Positions 53,742 to 62,207 of a DNA stretch of 64,000 nt are shown here, piece by piece. A program made the translations under genes and the position numbers. Numbering within the stretch: the first letter of the stretch is position 1; each line of letters starts with the position of its first letter. This DNA is from Dysgonomonas_A sp039799165. Lineage in GTDB: Bacteria > Bacteroidota > Bacteroidia > Bacteroidales > Dysgonomonadaceae. The stretch spans positions 16,499 through 80,498 of the forward strand of contig JBDLTH010000077.1 of NCBI GenBank assembly GCA_039799165.1, in the 5' to 3' direction. The notes beneath the pieces are model-generated. The model made no database searches, was not told the origin of the DNA, and saw only the letters and a list, made by a program, of their open reading frames with translations.

Positions 53742-53747
53742 ATGTAG

Positions 53748-53821
53748 TGGAGAATATCGGACTCGAACCGATCACCTCAACACTGCCAGTGTTGCGCTCT
53801 AGCCAGATGAGCTAATCCCCC
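53748..53821 (-). tRNA. tRNA-Ala (anticodon GGC)
   Basis: A 74-base gene on the minus strand, CCA not encoded. It folds as a full cloverleaf: acceptor GGGGGAT/ATTCTCC (two G-U pairs), D arm GCTC/GAGC, anticodon stem CAACA/TGTTG with loop CTGGCAG (anticodon GGC, reads GCC/GCU), variable AGGTG and T arm ATCGG-TTCGAGT-CCGAT. The discriminator base is A. Confidence 0.95.
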
Positions 53822-53946
53822 ATTGTTTTCTCTAAATTGGCAAGCAAAGATATAATTTTAGAATTAGAATAAAAAGCATTATTTGCAAAAAAGAATCGAA
53901 AAAACAATTATCTTCTTTTCGTCTCAGTTACTGATAGACTGGTTTG

Positions 53947-53977
53947 TTGGTATATCAGCTCAACTGTTGTATCTTTG
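53947..53977 (+). promoter_or_regulatory. Promoter for engB-guaD
   Basis: TTG (53947-53949), a 20-base spacer and TATCTTTG (53970-53977) match the Bacteroidetes consensus. The ATG of engB lies 23 bases after. Confidence 0.7.
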
Positions 53978-54000
53978 CAAGATACAGAATATAATATACA

Positions 54001-54612
54001 ATGATTATTAAAGACGCTCGATTTGTAGTAAGCAATACGGATTATCTTAAATGTCCACAAGATGGAAAACCCGAGTATGCATTTATTGGTCGCTCCAATG
54101 TCGGCAAATCTTCGCTCATCAATATGCTAACTAACCGCAAGGGGTTGGCGATGACATCGGCTAAACCAGGTAAGACGCAATTGATAAATCACTTCATTAT
54201 CAACGATGAATGGTATCTTGTCGATTTGCCTGGATACGGCTATGCACAGCGAGGCAAGCAGGGCAGAGAGCTGATACGGACAATTATTGATACGTATATC
54301 ATGGAGCGATACGATCTAACCAATCTGTTTCTGTTGCTAGATATACGGCACGAAGCACAGCCAATAGACTTGGAGTTTATGGAATGGTTGGGCGAAAATG
54401 ATATCCCTTTTGCCATTGTTTTTACAAAAACCGATAAAGTAAGCAAGTCTCGTGTCAGATTGAATTTGGATGCGTATAAAGATAAATTACTCGAAACTTG
54501 GGTCGAGTTACCTCCCCTGTTTCTAACCTCATCCGAGCAAGGATTGGGGGGGGCAGAAATATTAGACTATATCGATTCGATAAATAAAGAACTAAAACAT
54601 AATAAAGGTTAA
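54001..54612 (+). CDS. engB: Ribosome-biogenesis GTPase EngB (YihA/YsxC)
   Basis: Essential GTPase (203 aa) in large-subunit ribosome assembly. G1 GRSNVGKSS is at 30-38, G2 Thr lies in PGKTQLINHF, G3 DLPGYGYA at 75-82 and G4 TKTDK at 142-146; TSSEQGLGGAEI near 177-188 corresponds to G5. Length is normal. The gene has its own consensus promoter and runs into guaD after a 2-base gap, so the two are transcribed together. Confidence 0.97.
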   Translation: MIIKDARFVVSNTDYLKCPQDGKPEYAFIGRSNVGKSSLINMLTNRKGLAMTSAKPGKTQLINHFIINDEWYLVDLPGYGYAQRGKQGRELIRTIIDTYIMERYDLTNLFLLLDIRHEAQPIDLEFMEWLGENDIPFAIVFTKTDKVSKSRVRLNLDAYKDKLLETWVELPPLFLTSSEQGLGGAEILDYIDSINKELKHNKG

Positions 54613-54614
54613 CA

Positions 54615-55091
54615 ATGATTGAAAATGCCGATCTAGATTATATGAAACGAGCCATTGAAATGGCTGAGTTAAGTGTCAAGAATGGAGGTGGACCCTTTGG
54701 TGCGGTCATTGTAAAAAATGGGCACATTGTAGCCGAAGGTTCTAATCGGGTTACATTAGATAACGACCCTACGGCACATGCCGAGGTATCTACAATCCGA
54801 AAAGCATGTACGGCACTAAATACATTTGACTTGAGTGGTTGTGTTATTTATTCGTCATGCGAACCCTGCCCGATGTGTTTATCAGCCATTTATTGGGCAC
54901 GCATCGATGCCATTTATTATGGTTGCGACAAAGATGATGCGAAGTATATAGGCTTTGACGACTCGTTTATATACGAACAAATAGCATTGAAACCAGCTCA
55001 GCGAAGCATACCTGCAAAGCGCGTATTAGAAAAAGAGGCTCTGTCTGCATTCAAGATGTGGGAGCAAAAAGATGATAAAACAAGATATTAG
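54615..55091 (+). CDS. guaD: Guanine deaminase (CMP/dCMP deaminase fold)
   Basis: Zinc-dependent deaminase (158 aa) that turns guanine into xanthine. The zinc site is HAE (His55, Glu57) with PCPMC (Cys85 and Cys88). The length, the PTAHAEVSTIRKAC and SCEPCPMCLSAIYWAR blocks and the GFDDSFIYEQI segment match the bacterial GuaD type rather than TadA, which lacks the latter. It follows engB by 2 bases. It ends in an inverted repeat shared with the convergent alpha/beta hydrolase. Confidence 0.88.
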   Translation: MIENADLDYMKRAIEMAELSVKNGGGPFGAVIVKNGHIVAEGSNRVTLDNDPTAHAEVSTIRKACTALNTFDLSGCVIYSSCEPCPMCLSAIYWARIDAIYYGCDKDDAKYIGFDDSFIYEQIALKPAQRSIPAKRVLEKEALSAFKMWEQKDDKTRY

Positions 55092-55118
55092 CATTGTTTA
55101 GCTAGAGTGCTAATATCT
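55083..55118. terminator. Compact bidirectional terminator overlapping two stop codons
   Basis: An 11-base perfect stem (55083-55093 with 55108-55118) and 14-base loop include the last codons of guaD on one side and of the hydrolase on the other. With 10 bases between the convergent stops, it is the only hairpin available. Confidence 0.6.
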
Positions 55119-55749
55119 GTGCCAACTCAGCACTCACCCTTTCGCAGTCTGCAAGTACCAAAAAATGATTGGCACCATCAATCAAGTAAGCATCTTTGAT
55201 GTATTTGTGCGGAAACGTAATGTCTCGTGTACCGTGTATATGATAAAGATTATTACATGGAGTAGAAGGTTTCCAGTTTAGTATTTGTTGCACCGACCAT
55301 CGTATATAGTAGGGGTTGTTGTATATTATGAATTGGGATACTTGGATAGAATAGGTCTGATATATAATTTTAGCAAAAAACTCTTTAGCTTGTTGGGTCT
55401 CAATAGCATCCCAAAATGGAAATCGCTCCGCAAACTTCATCCGTTTTCCTAACCGAAGTATTGGCGGTATTTCGCTTTCGTTTTTAATAGAAGCGATAAG
55501 GATATTTTTGACAGGCTTTAGAAAAGCATTCATTTCTTGAATGACCATTCCTCCAAACGAATAACCCACCAATATAAATGGCTGAGAGGTGTCGATGCTT
55601 TCTGCCATTCTTCGCACATATAGTTGCAATGTTTCATCCTTATCAGGCACAATCCATTCGATATATTTCCGATCAAATTTTTCGGGTAATTCAATCTTGT
55701 CAAACACATTACAATACGCACATAGCCCCGACACAAAGTATACATTCAT
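55102..55749 (-). CDS. Alpha/beta hydrolase, function unknown
   Basis: A 215 aa protein with the nucleophile elbow GYSFGG (Ser near residue 65) in PFILVGYSFGGMVIQEM. The C-terminal GANHFLVLADCERV segment carries the catalytic His; the HGTRDITFPHKYI segment supplies the acid. It lacks a lid domain and signal peptide. The substrate is unknown; a family esterase or thioesterase is possible. It converges with guaD and follows the Kef-type antiporter by 75 bases on the same strand. Confidence 0.85.
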   Translation of the reverse strand: MNVYFVSGLCAYCNVFDKIELPEKFDRKYIEWIVPDKDETLQLYVRRMAESIDTSQPFILVGYSFGGMVIQEMNAFLKPVKNILIASIKNESEIPPILRLGKRMKFAERFPFWDAIETQQAKEFFAKIIYQTYSIQVSQFIIYNNPYYIRWSVQQILNWKPSTPCNNLYHIHGTRDITFPHKYIKDAYLIDGANHFLVLADCERVSAELAQILAL

Positions 55750-55824
55750 AGTTAATATAAGTAGCGTGTAAATGCGACAAAATCAAGCATCAATCTGTTC
55801 TATATATCAGATAAATACGTTCAT

Positions 55825-58107
55825 TTAAGCCAAAGAGAGATCGGTATTATCAAATAAATTCTCCTGAAACTTATCTAACTTCATCTTCTCTCCAGCAATC
55901 CAAAGCGTATCGTCCAGTTCTAGAATAGTATCAGAGGTTAGTTTAACAACTTCATGTCCATTACGCTCCAATCCTATAATCATACATTCTGTTTTCTCCT
56001 TTATCCTTGAGTCCCTTACAGGTTTTCCTATCAATGGAGAGTCTGCCTCGATTTCGTATTGCGAAAGGCTTACCTGATGTTGAGCCTCTTCGGTTTCGTA
56101 TTCCGATTGTTTATGCCATTCAAGCACATTCATCAATTGTTGTAACTCTTCATCCGTTCCCGATACAATCAGTTTGTCAAAAGGAAATAACTGTACGTTA
56201 CCGTCAGGGATATTTATCTTGATACTACCTCTTATTATACTCACAATGTTTACACCCGTGGTTTGTTTGAAATTTAGCTCGGCAAGAGTCTTTCCTGCCC
56301 GAGGCGAATTTTGAGGCACTTCTATTTCTTCGAGGTGGATATTTTTAGCAAGAAGTAAGTTTCGAGAAGCTTTGTTTAATGTTTTTTTACGATCCTCTGT
56401 ATTCTCTTTTATATTTAGGTTTTCGAAAAAACGATTTTCCATTTTTTTAGACGGATTCTTAAAACCTTCGTTAAAGGCAAATAGAATAGTTATACCAAGT
56501 GCAATTATCAACAATACAGCAGTTGCTTTTGGGAATAGAGGTATCAGCACCATCAATATCAGCATTACGCAAAGGGTTGCTCTTAACAAGCTCAAAGCTA
56601 TTAAAGCTCCTTTGTTGAAGTGGCTGTCTTTCCATAGCCGTTCAGCCTCTTTGTTATGTGTTTCACGGCGTACAATTGCCCCCATAAATGGAGTCATTAA
56701 TAACAATGTAATCAATGCAGCTGTCAAACTACCACCAATACCACTGATGTTTTTGAGAACAAACGGAATAACAAAGTTACGAGAGAGAAAGAATGCTGCT
56801 AAGGCTAATAAAAAGTAGATACTAACAGTTGACAAAACTTTTCGAAGCAATATATTCCAGTCGTTTTGCAAGTTTAGTGTTTTTTGATTGGATGCGGCGT
56901 ATCCAATCAGAAATTTCTCCCATTTTTCGGGTATTCTTTGCTCCAGAATATTATATAGTGGAATTGCCGCTTTTATCATATAAGGTGTTGTAAACGTAGT
57001 GATAACAGATACCGACACGATGATGGGGTAGATGAAGTCGCTAATAACTCCCAACTTCATCCCTAGTGTTGCAATGATAAACGAAAACTCGCCTATAACC
57101 GCCAAACTAAAACCTGCTTGCATTGCTACTCGTAAACCCTCTCCTGAAGCCATCACACCAATAGTTGCAAATAAAACATGACCTATTATTACTGCTAATG
57201 TGATGACAAAGATGGGCAAGGCATATTCGACAAGAATATTTGGGGATATCATCATGCCTACGGATACGAAGAAAACCGCTCCGAATAGATTTTTAATAGG
57301 TGTAAGCAAGTGTTCGATATGTTTGGACTCAACCGTCTCGGCAAGTATCGACCCCATTATAAATGCCCCTAATGCTGCCGAAAAGCCTACTGCACTTGCA
57401 AATAATACCATACCTAAACACATGCCCATGGCTATGATGAGTAGGGTTTCGTCATTCAAATATTTATTAAACCGTTTCAGTAAGCTGGGTACAATATAAA
57501 TGCCTCCTACAAACCAAATGACAACAAAAAAGATTAGTTTTAACACATTGAATATCAAATCCATTCCTTCGAAATGTTGGCTCACAGCAATAGTTGATAG
57601 CAGTACTAACAATAAAATGGCGACTAGGTCTTCAACAATGAGCATTCCGAATACAATTCCTGCAAACTTCTTTTTTTGCAAGCCCATATCATTAAATGCC
57701 TTGATAATGATGGTAGTGGAAGACATGGATAACATACCACCCAAGAATATGCTTTCCATATCAGACCAGCCCATCAATTGTCCGATTATATACCCCATGG
57801 CAATCATAGATCCCATATCTATAAACGACGATATAGAGGCAGTACCACCTACATCAATTAGTTTTTTGAAACTAAATTCGAGCCCCAATGCAAAAAGAAG
57901 AAATATAACACCAATTTCGGCCCAAGTACTTATATTGGTCATATCTCCTACATTAGGAAACAGAGCAAAGTTAGGACTGACTAAAAAACCAGCTACAATA
58001 TAGCCTAAAACAACGGGCTGTTTAAATAATTTGAATACGATAGTTACCAATCCAGCTGTAATAAGTATTAGAGCCAAATCGCTAACTAATGTAGGTAAGT
58101 GTGACAT
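55825..58107 (-). CDS. Kef-type monovalent cation:proton antiporter with two RCK_C domains
   Basis: 760 aa CPA2-family membrane protein. The N-terminal part (1 to about 390) has about 12 helices, with FLLFALGLEFSFKKLIDVGG and SSTTIIIKAFNDMGL motifs typical for the family. A second membrane part (about 410-550) follows. The C-terminal part holds two TrkA-C-like domains: EIEVPQNSPRAGKTLAELNF.. (about 600-670) and QYEIEADSPLIGKPVRDSRI.. (about 680-755). There is no full Rossmann RCK_N domain, unlike KefB/KefC. Ligand binding through the twin C-domains is possible. A TATATTTG -7 box is at 58212-58219. Confidence 0.9.
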   Translation of the reverse strand: MSHLPTLVSDLALILITAGLVTIVFKLFKQPVVLGYIVAGFLVSPNFALFPNVGDMTNISTWAEIGVIFLLFALGLEFSFKKLIDVGGTASISSFIDMGSMIAMGYIIGQLMGWSDMESIFLGGMLSMSSTTIIIKAFNDMGLQKKKFAGIVFGMLIVEDLVAILLLVLLSTIAVSQHFEGMDLIFNVLKLIFFVVIWFVGGIYIVPSLLKRFNKYLNDETLLIIAMGMCLGMVLFASAVGFSAALGAFIMGSILAETVESKHIEHLLTPIKNLFGAVFFVSVGMMISPNILVEYALPIFVITLAVIIGHVLFATIGVMASGEGLRVAMQAGFSLAVIGEFSFIIATLGMKLGVISDFIYPIIVSVSVITTFTTPYMIKAAIPLYNILEQRIPEKWEKFLIGYAASNQKTLNLQNDWNILLRKVLSTVSIYFLLALAAFFLSRNFVIPFVLKNISGIGGSLTAALITLLLMTPFMGAIVRRETHNKEAERLWKDSHFNKGALIALSLLRATLCVMLILMVLIPLFPKATAVLLIIALGITILFAFNEGFKNPSKKMENRFFENLNIKENTEDRKKTLNKASRNLLLAKNIHLEEIEVPQNSPRAGKTLAELNFKQTTGVNIVSIIRGSIKINIPDGNVQLFPFDKLIVSGTDEELQQLMNVLEWHKQSEYETEEAQHQVSLSQYEIEADSPLIGKPVRDSRIKEKTECMIIGLERNGHEVVKLTSDTILELDDTLWIAGEKMKLDKFQENLFDNTDLSLA

Positions 58108-58435
58108 GTTTTATATTCGTTAATATTAAGGATTCTGAGTTTTTTTAATACTATTTTCACAACAACTCTATCCGTAGTTTAGATTATCCCCCCTCGGATA
58201 TTTCAAAGACCCAAATATAACTATTTTTCTACAATAAAGTATGGTGCAAGCATTCGGATCATATGCTCTACATAACAAGTTCGATTATTGTTTTTGCAAG
58301 TTGTAGCTAAAAATGTAAGGTATTTCCTATGTACACATTGTTTTTTATTATATATTCGTATAATCAACACAACAGGTCTATGGTTTTATGTCTATAGTAC
58401 TACGCTAGTCTAAAATTAATTTAATAATAGAAATT
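58108..58435. other. 328-base divergent intergenic region
   Basis: Lies between the start codons of the Kef-type antiporter (minus) and the YegP gene (plus). It contains a TATATTTG element on the minus strand at 58212-58219 that could drive the antiporter gene. No ORF of interest and no clear promoter for YegP were found. Confidence 0.5.
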
Positions 58436-58774
58436 ATGGGAAAATTTGAAGTAACAAAGAGAAAAAATGGTGAATATCAATTTAACTTGAAAGCAAGCAA
58501 TGGGCAGATTATTTTGGATAGTGAAGGCTATACAACAAAAACCAATTGCCTAAATGGTATCGAGTCCGTTAAAAAAAATTCGGCTGTTGATGAGCGTTTT
58601 GATAAGAAGGATTCTAAAAACGGGAAATATTATTTTAATCTTAAAGCTACTAACGGACAGATAATTGGAACTAGCGAAATGTACGAAAGCACTGCTGGAC
58701 GAGATAATGGAATAGAATCAGTAAAGAAAAATGCACCTGATGCTTCCATCGTTGATCGATCAATAGAAGCATAA
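58436..58774 (+). CDS. yegP: YegP family protein (two DUF1508 repeats)
   Basis: A 112 aa protein made of two tandem DUF1508 units (about 1-48 and 52-100). Each has the pattern F-x(4)-K/G-x-Y-x-F-N-L-K-A-x-N-G-Q-I followed by GIESVKKN near the end. The YegP fold is a small beta sandwich, and its function is not known. It has no signal peptide. The C-terminus ends in PDASIVDRSIEA. It is followed by a strong terminator. Divergent from the Kef-type gene. Confidence 0.93.
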   Translation: MGKFEVTKRKNGEYQFNLKASNGQIILDSEGYTTKTNCLNGIESVKKNSAVDERFDKKDSKNGKYYFNLKATNGQIIGTSEMYESTAGRDNGIESVKKNAPDASIVDRSIEA

Positions 58775-58785
58775 TGACAAATGGG

Positions 58786-58829
58786 TACAAAAAACACCAA
58801 ACTGTATTATCAGTTTGGTGTTTTTTGTA
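58786..58829 (+). terminator. Terminator after yegP
   Basis: A 19-base perfect stem (58786-58804 with 58811-58829) and 6-base loop. The downstream arm ends in GTTTTTTGTA. Confidence 0.85.
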
Positions 58830-59034
58830 GCTTATGTTTTGATACGTGCCATTCTTGTGCCAATAGAATAGCCCTTTTATCACATCCTTCCTTTCCCTTT
58901 CTTGTGGCACTAAAACTTTTTCTATATATTGCCATTGTATTTTTCACAAAAGATTTAGATAAACTCTAATTGTATCGTATTACTTTTACGATCTAAAGGA
59001 ATCTTGTTTTATAAATAAAAGAAATAACCTACTT

Positions 59035-60474
59035 ATGAAAAACAAATTGTTTACACTTTGCATACTTTTGGTTGTAGCCCTAGCCACATCACAATCGTTT
59101 GGGCAAACCTATGCACATGGCAGATCAGAAACATATACATCGCCAAAAGAAAAAGATGTACTCGAAAAACTAGACAAATGGCAAGACCTCAAATTTGGTA
59201 TGCTTATTCATTATGGGCTATACTCTCAATTAGGTGTTGTAGAGTCGTGGTCAATCTGTGCCGAGGAAGAAGATTGGATAGGAAGAGACTCTACAATAGT
59301 TTATGATACCTACAAACGCAACTATTGGAATACAATCAATGCGTTTAAGCCCGAAAAGCTCGATCCCGAATCGTGGGCGATATATGGCAAGCAAGCAGGC
59401 TTGAAATATGTTGTATTCACCACCAAACATCACGATGGGTTCAATCTCTATGATACCAAGTATTCTGATTTTTCGATAACCAAAGGAGCATTCAAAAATC
59501 ACCCTCGCCGCAATGTAGCCAAAGAGGTATTCAATGCTTTCCGTGATCAAGGTTACATGATTGGGGCATATTATTCAAAGCCCGACTGGCACTCGCAATA
59601 TTATTGGTGGGACAGGTATGCAACGCCAAACAGAAACAACAATTATGATATTAGCAAAAATCCATGGCGTTGGAACAAATTTAAAGAGTTTTGTTACAAC
59701 CAAATCGAAGAGTTGATGAATGGGGACTACGGAAGCATCGATGTTTTGTGGCTTGACGGTGGATGGGTGCGACCAGCCCGCAAAGGAGATGCCGAACGCA
59801 TGGGGCGTGCTTATAGAGGTGCACAAGATATAGATATGCCTAAAATAGCAACTATGGCTCGTAAACATCAACCAGGCTTGTTAGTTGTAGACAGAACGGT
59901 ACCTGGAGAATATGAAAACTATCAAACACCCGAGCGTGGTGTACCCGAAATGCAACTGAGCAATCCTTGGGAAAGCTGTATTACCCTTGGTAACGATTGG
60001 GGGTATGCACCAACAGATATTTACAAATCGCCAGCTAAAGTCATACACACATTAGCCGAAATTGTAGCTAAAGGAGGCAATTTCTTGCTGGGTATAGGTC
60101 CTAAACCTGACGGAACGCTTCCCGAAGCAGTATCAACACGATTGGTCAAAATAGGCGAATGGATAAGCAAAAATGGAGAGGCAATTTACAATACACGTAA
60201 TACCCCTGTGTACAACGATGGTAAAACATGGTTCACCCAAAGTAAAGATGGTAAAACGGTGTATGCGATCGTTTGTTTAGAAGAAGGAAAAGCCTTGCCA
60301 AATACAGTTGTATGGAAAGGTAACGAACCAGCCAAAGGTGCTAAGCTTATTTTTCTACAAACAGGAAAACAGGCAAATTGGAAAAAAACAGCAAATGGTA
60401 TCGAAGTCGCTGTACCCAAAAGTTTGCCATCCGACCAGCCTGCCTTGGCATTTTCTTTTGAGAAGATGAAATAA
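59035..60474 (+). CDS. Secreted alpha-L-fucosidase, GH29 (second copy)
   Basis: 479 aa enzyme that closely follows the copy at 51561. Signal peptide MKNKLFTLCILLVVALATSQSFGQ. Nucleophile Asp241 in VLWLDGGW and the same HHDGF motif (132-136). The two differ mainly near the active-site entrance: EEEDWIGRD (second copy) against NEGWINRD, CITLGNDWGY against CIPLGGAWGF, and RPARKGDAERMGRAYRGAQDI against the shorter loop. These loops could change linkage preference. A WYL regulator begins 16 bases after the stop, so it may be co-transcribed and regulated together. Confidence 0.95.
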   Translation: MKNKLFTLCILLVVALATSQSFGQTYAHGRSETYTSPKEKDVLEKLDKWQDLKFGMLIHYGLYSQLGVVESWSICAEEEDWIGRDSTIVYDTYKRNYWNTINAFKPEKLDPESWAIYGKQAGLKYVVFTTKHHDGFNLYDTKYSDFSITKGAFKNHPRRNVAKEVFNAFRDQGYMIGAYYSKPDWHSQYYWWDRYATPNRNNNYDISKNPWRWNKFKEFCYNQIEELMNGDYGSIDVLWLDGGWVRPARKGDAERMGRAYRGAQDIDMPKIATMARKHQPGLLVVDRTVPGEYENYQTPERGVPEMQLSNPWESCITLGNDWGYAPTDIYKSPAKVIHTLAEIVAKGGNFLLGIGPKPDGTLPEAVSTRLVKIGEWISKNGEAIYNTRNTPVYNDGKTWFTQSKDGKTVYAIVCLEEGKALPNTVVWKGNEPAKGAKLIFLQTGKQANWKKTANGIEVAVPKSLPSDQPALAFSFEKMK

Positions 60475-60490
60475 TTTAGAAAGTCAACCC

Positions 60491-61204
60491 ATGTTTGATT
60501 CTGATACACCTCGCTTATCTCGATTGACTGCAATACTGGTGTTATTGCAGTCTCATAAATTGGTAACGGCAACATCCATTGCCAATAAATTCAATATAAG
60601 CACACGCACCGCCTACCGAGACATTAAAGCTTTGGAGGATGCTGGTGTACCTATTGTTACCGAAGAGGGGCGAGGGTACTCGTTGATGGAAGATTATACA
60701 CTCCCCCCTATCATGTTTACAGAGGCAGAAGCCAATGCCTTGATTACTGCCGAAATGATTATATCGGCAAATAAAGACCTATCGTTAGCTAACAACTATT
60801 CGCAAGCAGTAGCCAAAATAAAAGCAATACTGAAACATAGCACAAAAGGTAAAACCGAATTGTTGGCAGAGCGGATATATATCCGAAACAACCCGAATAG
60901 AGAGATCACAAGCAACTACTTAATGCTATTGCAAATGGCTATCACCGATTTGTCTTTGATAAAGATTAGTTATAGCGACGAGCAGCACAATAGTACCGAC
61001 CGAAGGGTAGAGCCTTTGGCATTATATTCGACCCAAGAAAACTGGATTTTAATTGCTTTTTGTAGATTAAGACAAGCGGATAGAGCATTCCGATTAGACC
61101 GCATAGCTTCGTTAGAAATATTGCCTGAGAAATTTGAATCGCATAATTTTTCTTTTCAAAAGTATGCGGAGCAATGTTCGGAGAAAAATAATAAATACCC
61201 CTGA
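60491..61204 (+). CDS. YafY-type transcription regulator (HTH-11 plus WYL domain)
   Basis: 237 aa. The N-terminal helix-turn-helix (RLTAILVLLQSHKLVTATSIANKFNISTRTAYRDIKALEDAG, residues about 10-50) is the DeoR/HTH_11 type. A WYL ligand-binding domain (about 140-215) follows, here with SYSDEQHNSTDRRVEPLALYSTQENWILIAFC, which lacks the strict W-Y-L triad but keeps the strand pattern. It lies 16 bases after the second GH29 gene and 57 before a GyrI-like gene on the same strand, and may sense a ligand linked to sugar breakdown or a toxic small molecule. Confidence 0.88.
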   Translation: MFDSDTPRLSRLTAILVLLQSHKLVTATSIANKFNISTRTAYRDIKALEDAGVPIVTEEGRGYSLMEDYTLPPIMFTEAEANALITAEMIISANKDLSLANNYSQAVAKIKAILKHSTKGKTELLAERIYIRNNPNREITSNYLMLLQMAITDLSLIKISYSDEQHNSTDRRVEPLALYSTQENWILIAFCRLRQADRAFRLDRIASLEILPEKFESHNFSFQKYAEQCSEKNNKYP

Positions 61205-61261
61205 CATAAGGTTGTCATAAGCTATTGGTATGTTTGTACCGAACAAATAAAAATAAACAAG

Positions 61262-61720
61262 ATGATTACAACAATCGAAAAATTTGAGCTTATAGGTATA
61301 GCAGTCAAAACACAAAACTTGCCCCAAAAAGCAGAAGTAGATATACCTCAACTATGGGACAAATTTATCAAAGAAAACATTGTATCTAAAATCCCGAATA
61401 GGGTAAACAACGATGTATACTCGGTATATACCCTGTACGAAGGCGATTATACCCAACCTTACACTACATTCTTGGGATGTAAAGTAAGTTCTTTATCAAC
61501 AGTGCCTGAAGGAATGATAACACTTAGCATAGAAACAGCTACATATGAGCAGTTTGTAACTAAAGGAAAAATGTCAGACAATGTAGTCCTTGATCAATGG
61601 ATTAATATTTGGCAATCAGATTTAAACAGAGCTTATATTGCCGATTTTGAAATATACAAAGAAACCGAGCTAGACTACGATAACATGGAAGTTCCCATCT
61701 TTGTGGGCATCAATCTCTAA
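61262..61720 (+). CDS. GyrI-like/AraC effector-binding domain protein
   Basis: A single-domain protein of 152 aa that consists of the SOUL-like small-molecule-binding fold (bacterial transcription activator effector-binding). Conserved parts are IPQLWDKFIKENI, YTTFLGCKVSS and VVLDQWINIWQSDL. There is no DNA-binding domain. Similar free-standing proteins often adjoin YafY-type regulators, where they may act as ligand-binding partners. A TATGTTTG element lies at 61229-61236 but without a good -33. Confidence 0.82.
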   Translation: MITTIEKFELIGIAVKTQNLPQKAEVDIPQLWDKFIKENIVSKIPNRVNNDVYSVYTLYEGDYTQPYTTFLGCKVSSLSTVPEGMITLSIETATYEQFVTKGKMSDNVVLDQWINIWQSDLNRAYIADFEIYKETELDYDNMEVPIFVGINL

Positions 61721-61778
61721 AATGCAATTATAGCAATTGTATAGAACAAAAATGACTAATTGATAAATAGACAACAAA

Positions 61779-62189
61779 ATGGAAAAAGTATTGACTTTCT
61801 TGAAAAAAAACTTTGTAACAACCATTGCTACATCATCTAATGACAAACCTCGTACTTCTATTGTGGAGTACTATATGATAGGCGACTCTCTGGTTTTTGC
61901 TACCTCTGTTACTTCTATCAAGGCGAATAATTTAAAGGCAAATAATCGGATAAGCCTTTCGGTAGCCACTATGCCTCAATTTGTAACCCTTGACGGAACA
62001 GTTACAACACCTACGAATGAAGAGATTGAAGCGTATAACAAATTATTATTGGCGAAACATCCCGAATTTGTAGAAATGATGAGTAAAGGAATGATAGGAC
62101 CCTTTGTTTATTATAAAGTATTGATCGACACGGTTTATTTCAATGACTATTCCACAGGAATGGCACCTACCGAAATCATCAAAGCATAG
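61779..62189 (+). CDS. Pyridoxamine 5'-phosphate oxidase-fold protein
   Basis: A 136 aa split-barrel flavin-binding protein. The typical opening KKNFVTTIATSSNDKPRTSIVEYYMIGDSLVFATSV lies at residues 8-44, with NNRISLSVATM near 62-72. It is shorter than PdxH and lacks its PLP residues, so it should be a general FMN-type or F420-like oxidoreductase of the PNPOx family. The substrate is unknown. It follows the GyrI-like gene by 58 bases and precedes a DUF1272 gene by 18. Confidence 0.85.
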   Translation: MEKVLTFLKKNFVTTIATSSNDKPRTSIVEYYMIGDSLVFATSVTSIKANNLKANNRISLSVATMPQFVTLDGTVTTPTNEEIEAYNKLLLAKHPEFVEMMSKGMIGPFVYYKVLIDTVYFNDYSTGMAPTEIIKA

Positions 62190-62207
62190 ACAAAAAGAAA
62201 AATAGTT

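Larger units (their letters stand above)
52992..53747. other. Gene-poor 756-base stretch between GH29 gene and tRNA
   Basis: No confident gene. It holds a short protein-like fragment (53041-53172), a stem-loop with 10-base arms at 53279-53303, a small hydrophobic reading frame (53478-53696) and the tRNA terminator at 53712-53741. It is A/T-rich and resembles decayed or non-coding DNA. Confidence 0.6.

Noticed and set aside
57500..58003. Plus-strand open frame of 167 codons opposite the Kef-type gene
   Set aside because: Reverse of transmembrane codons often gives long open frames; the antiporter frame has clear family motifs.
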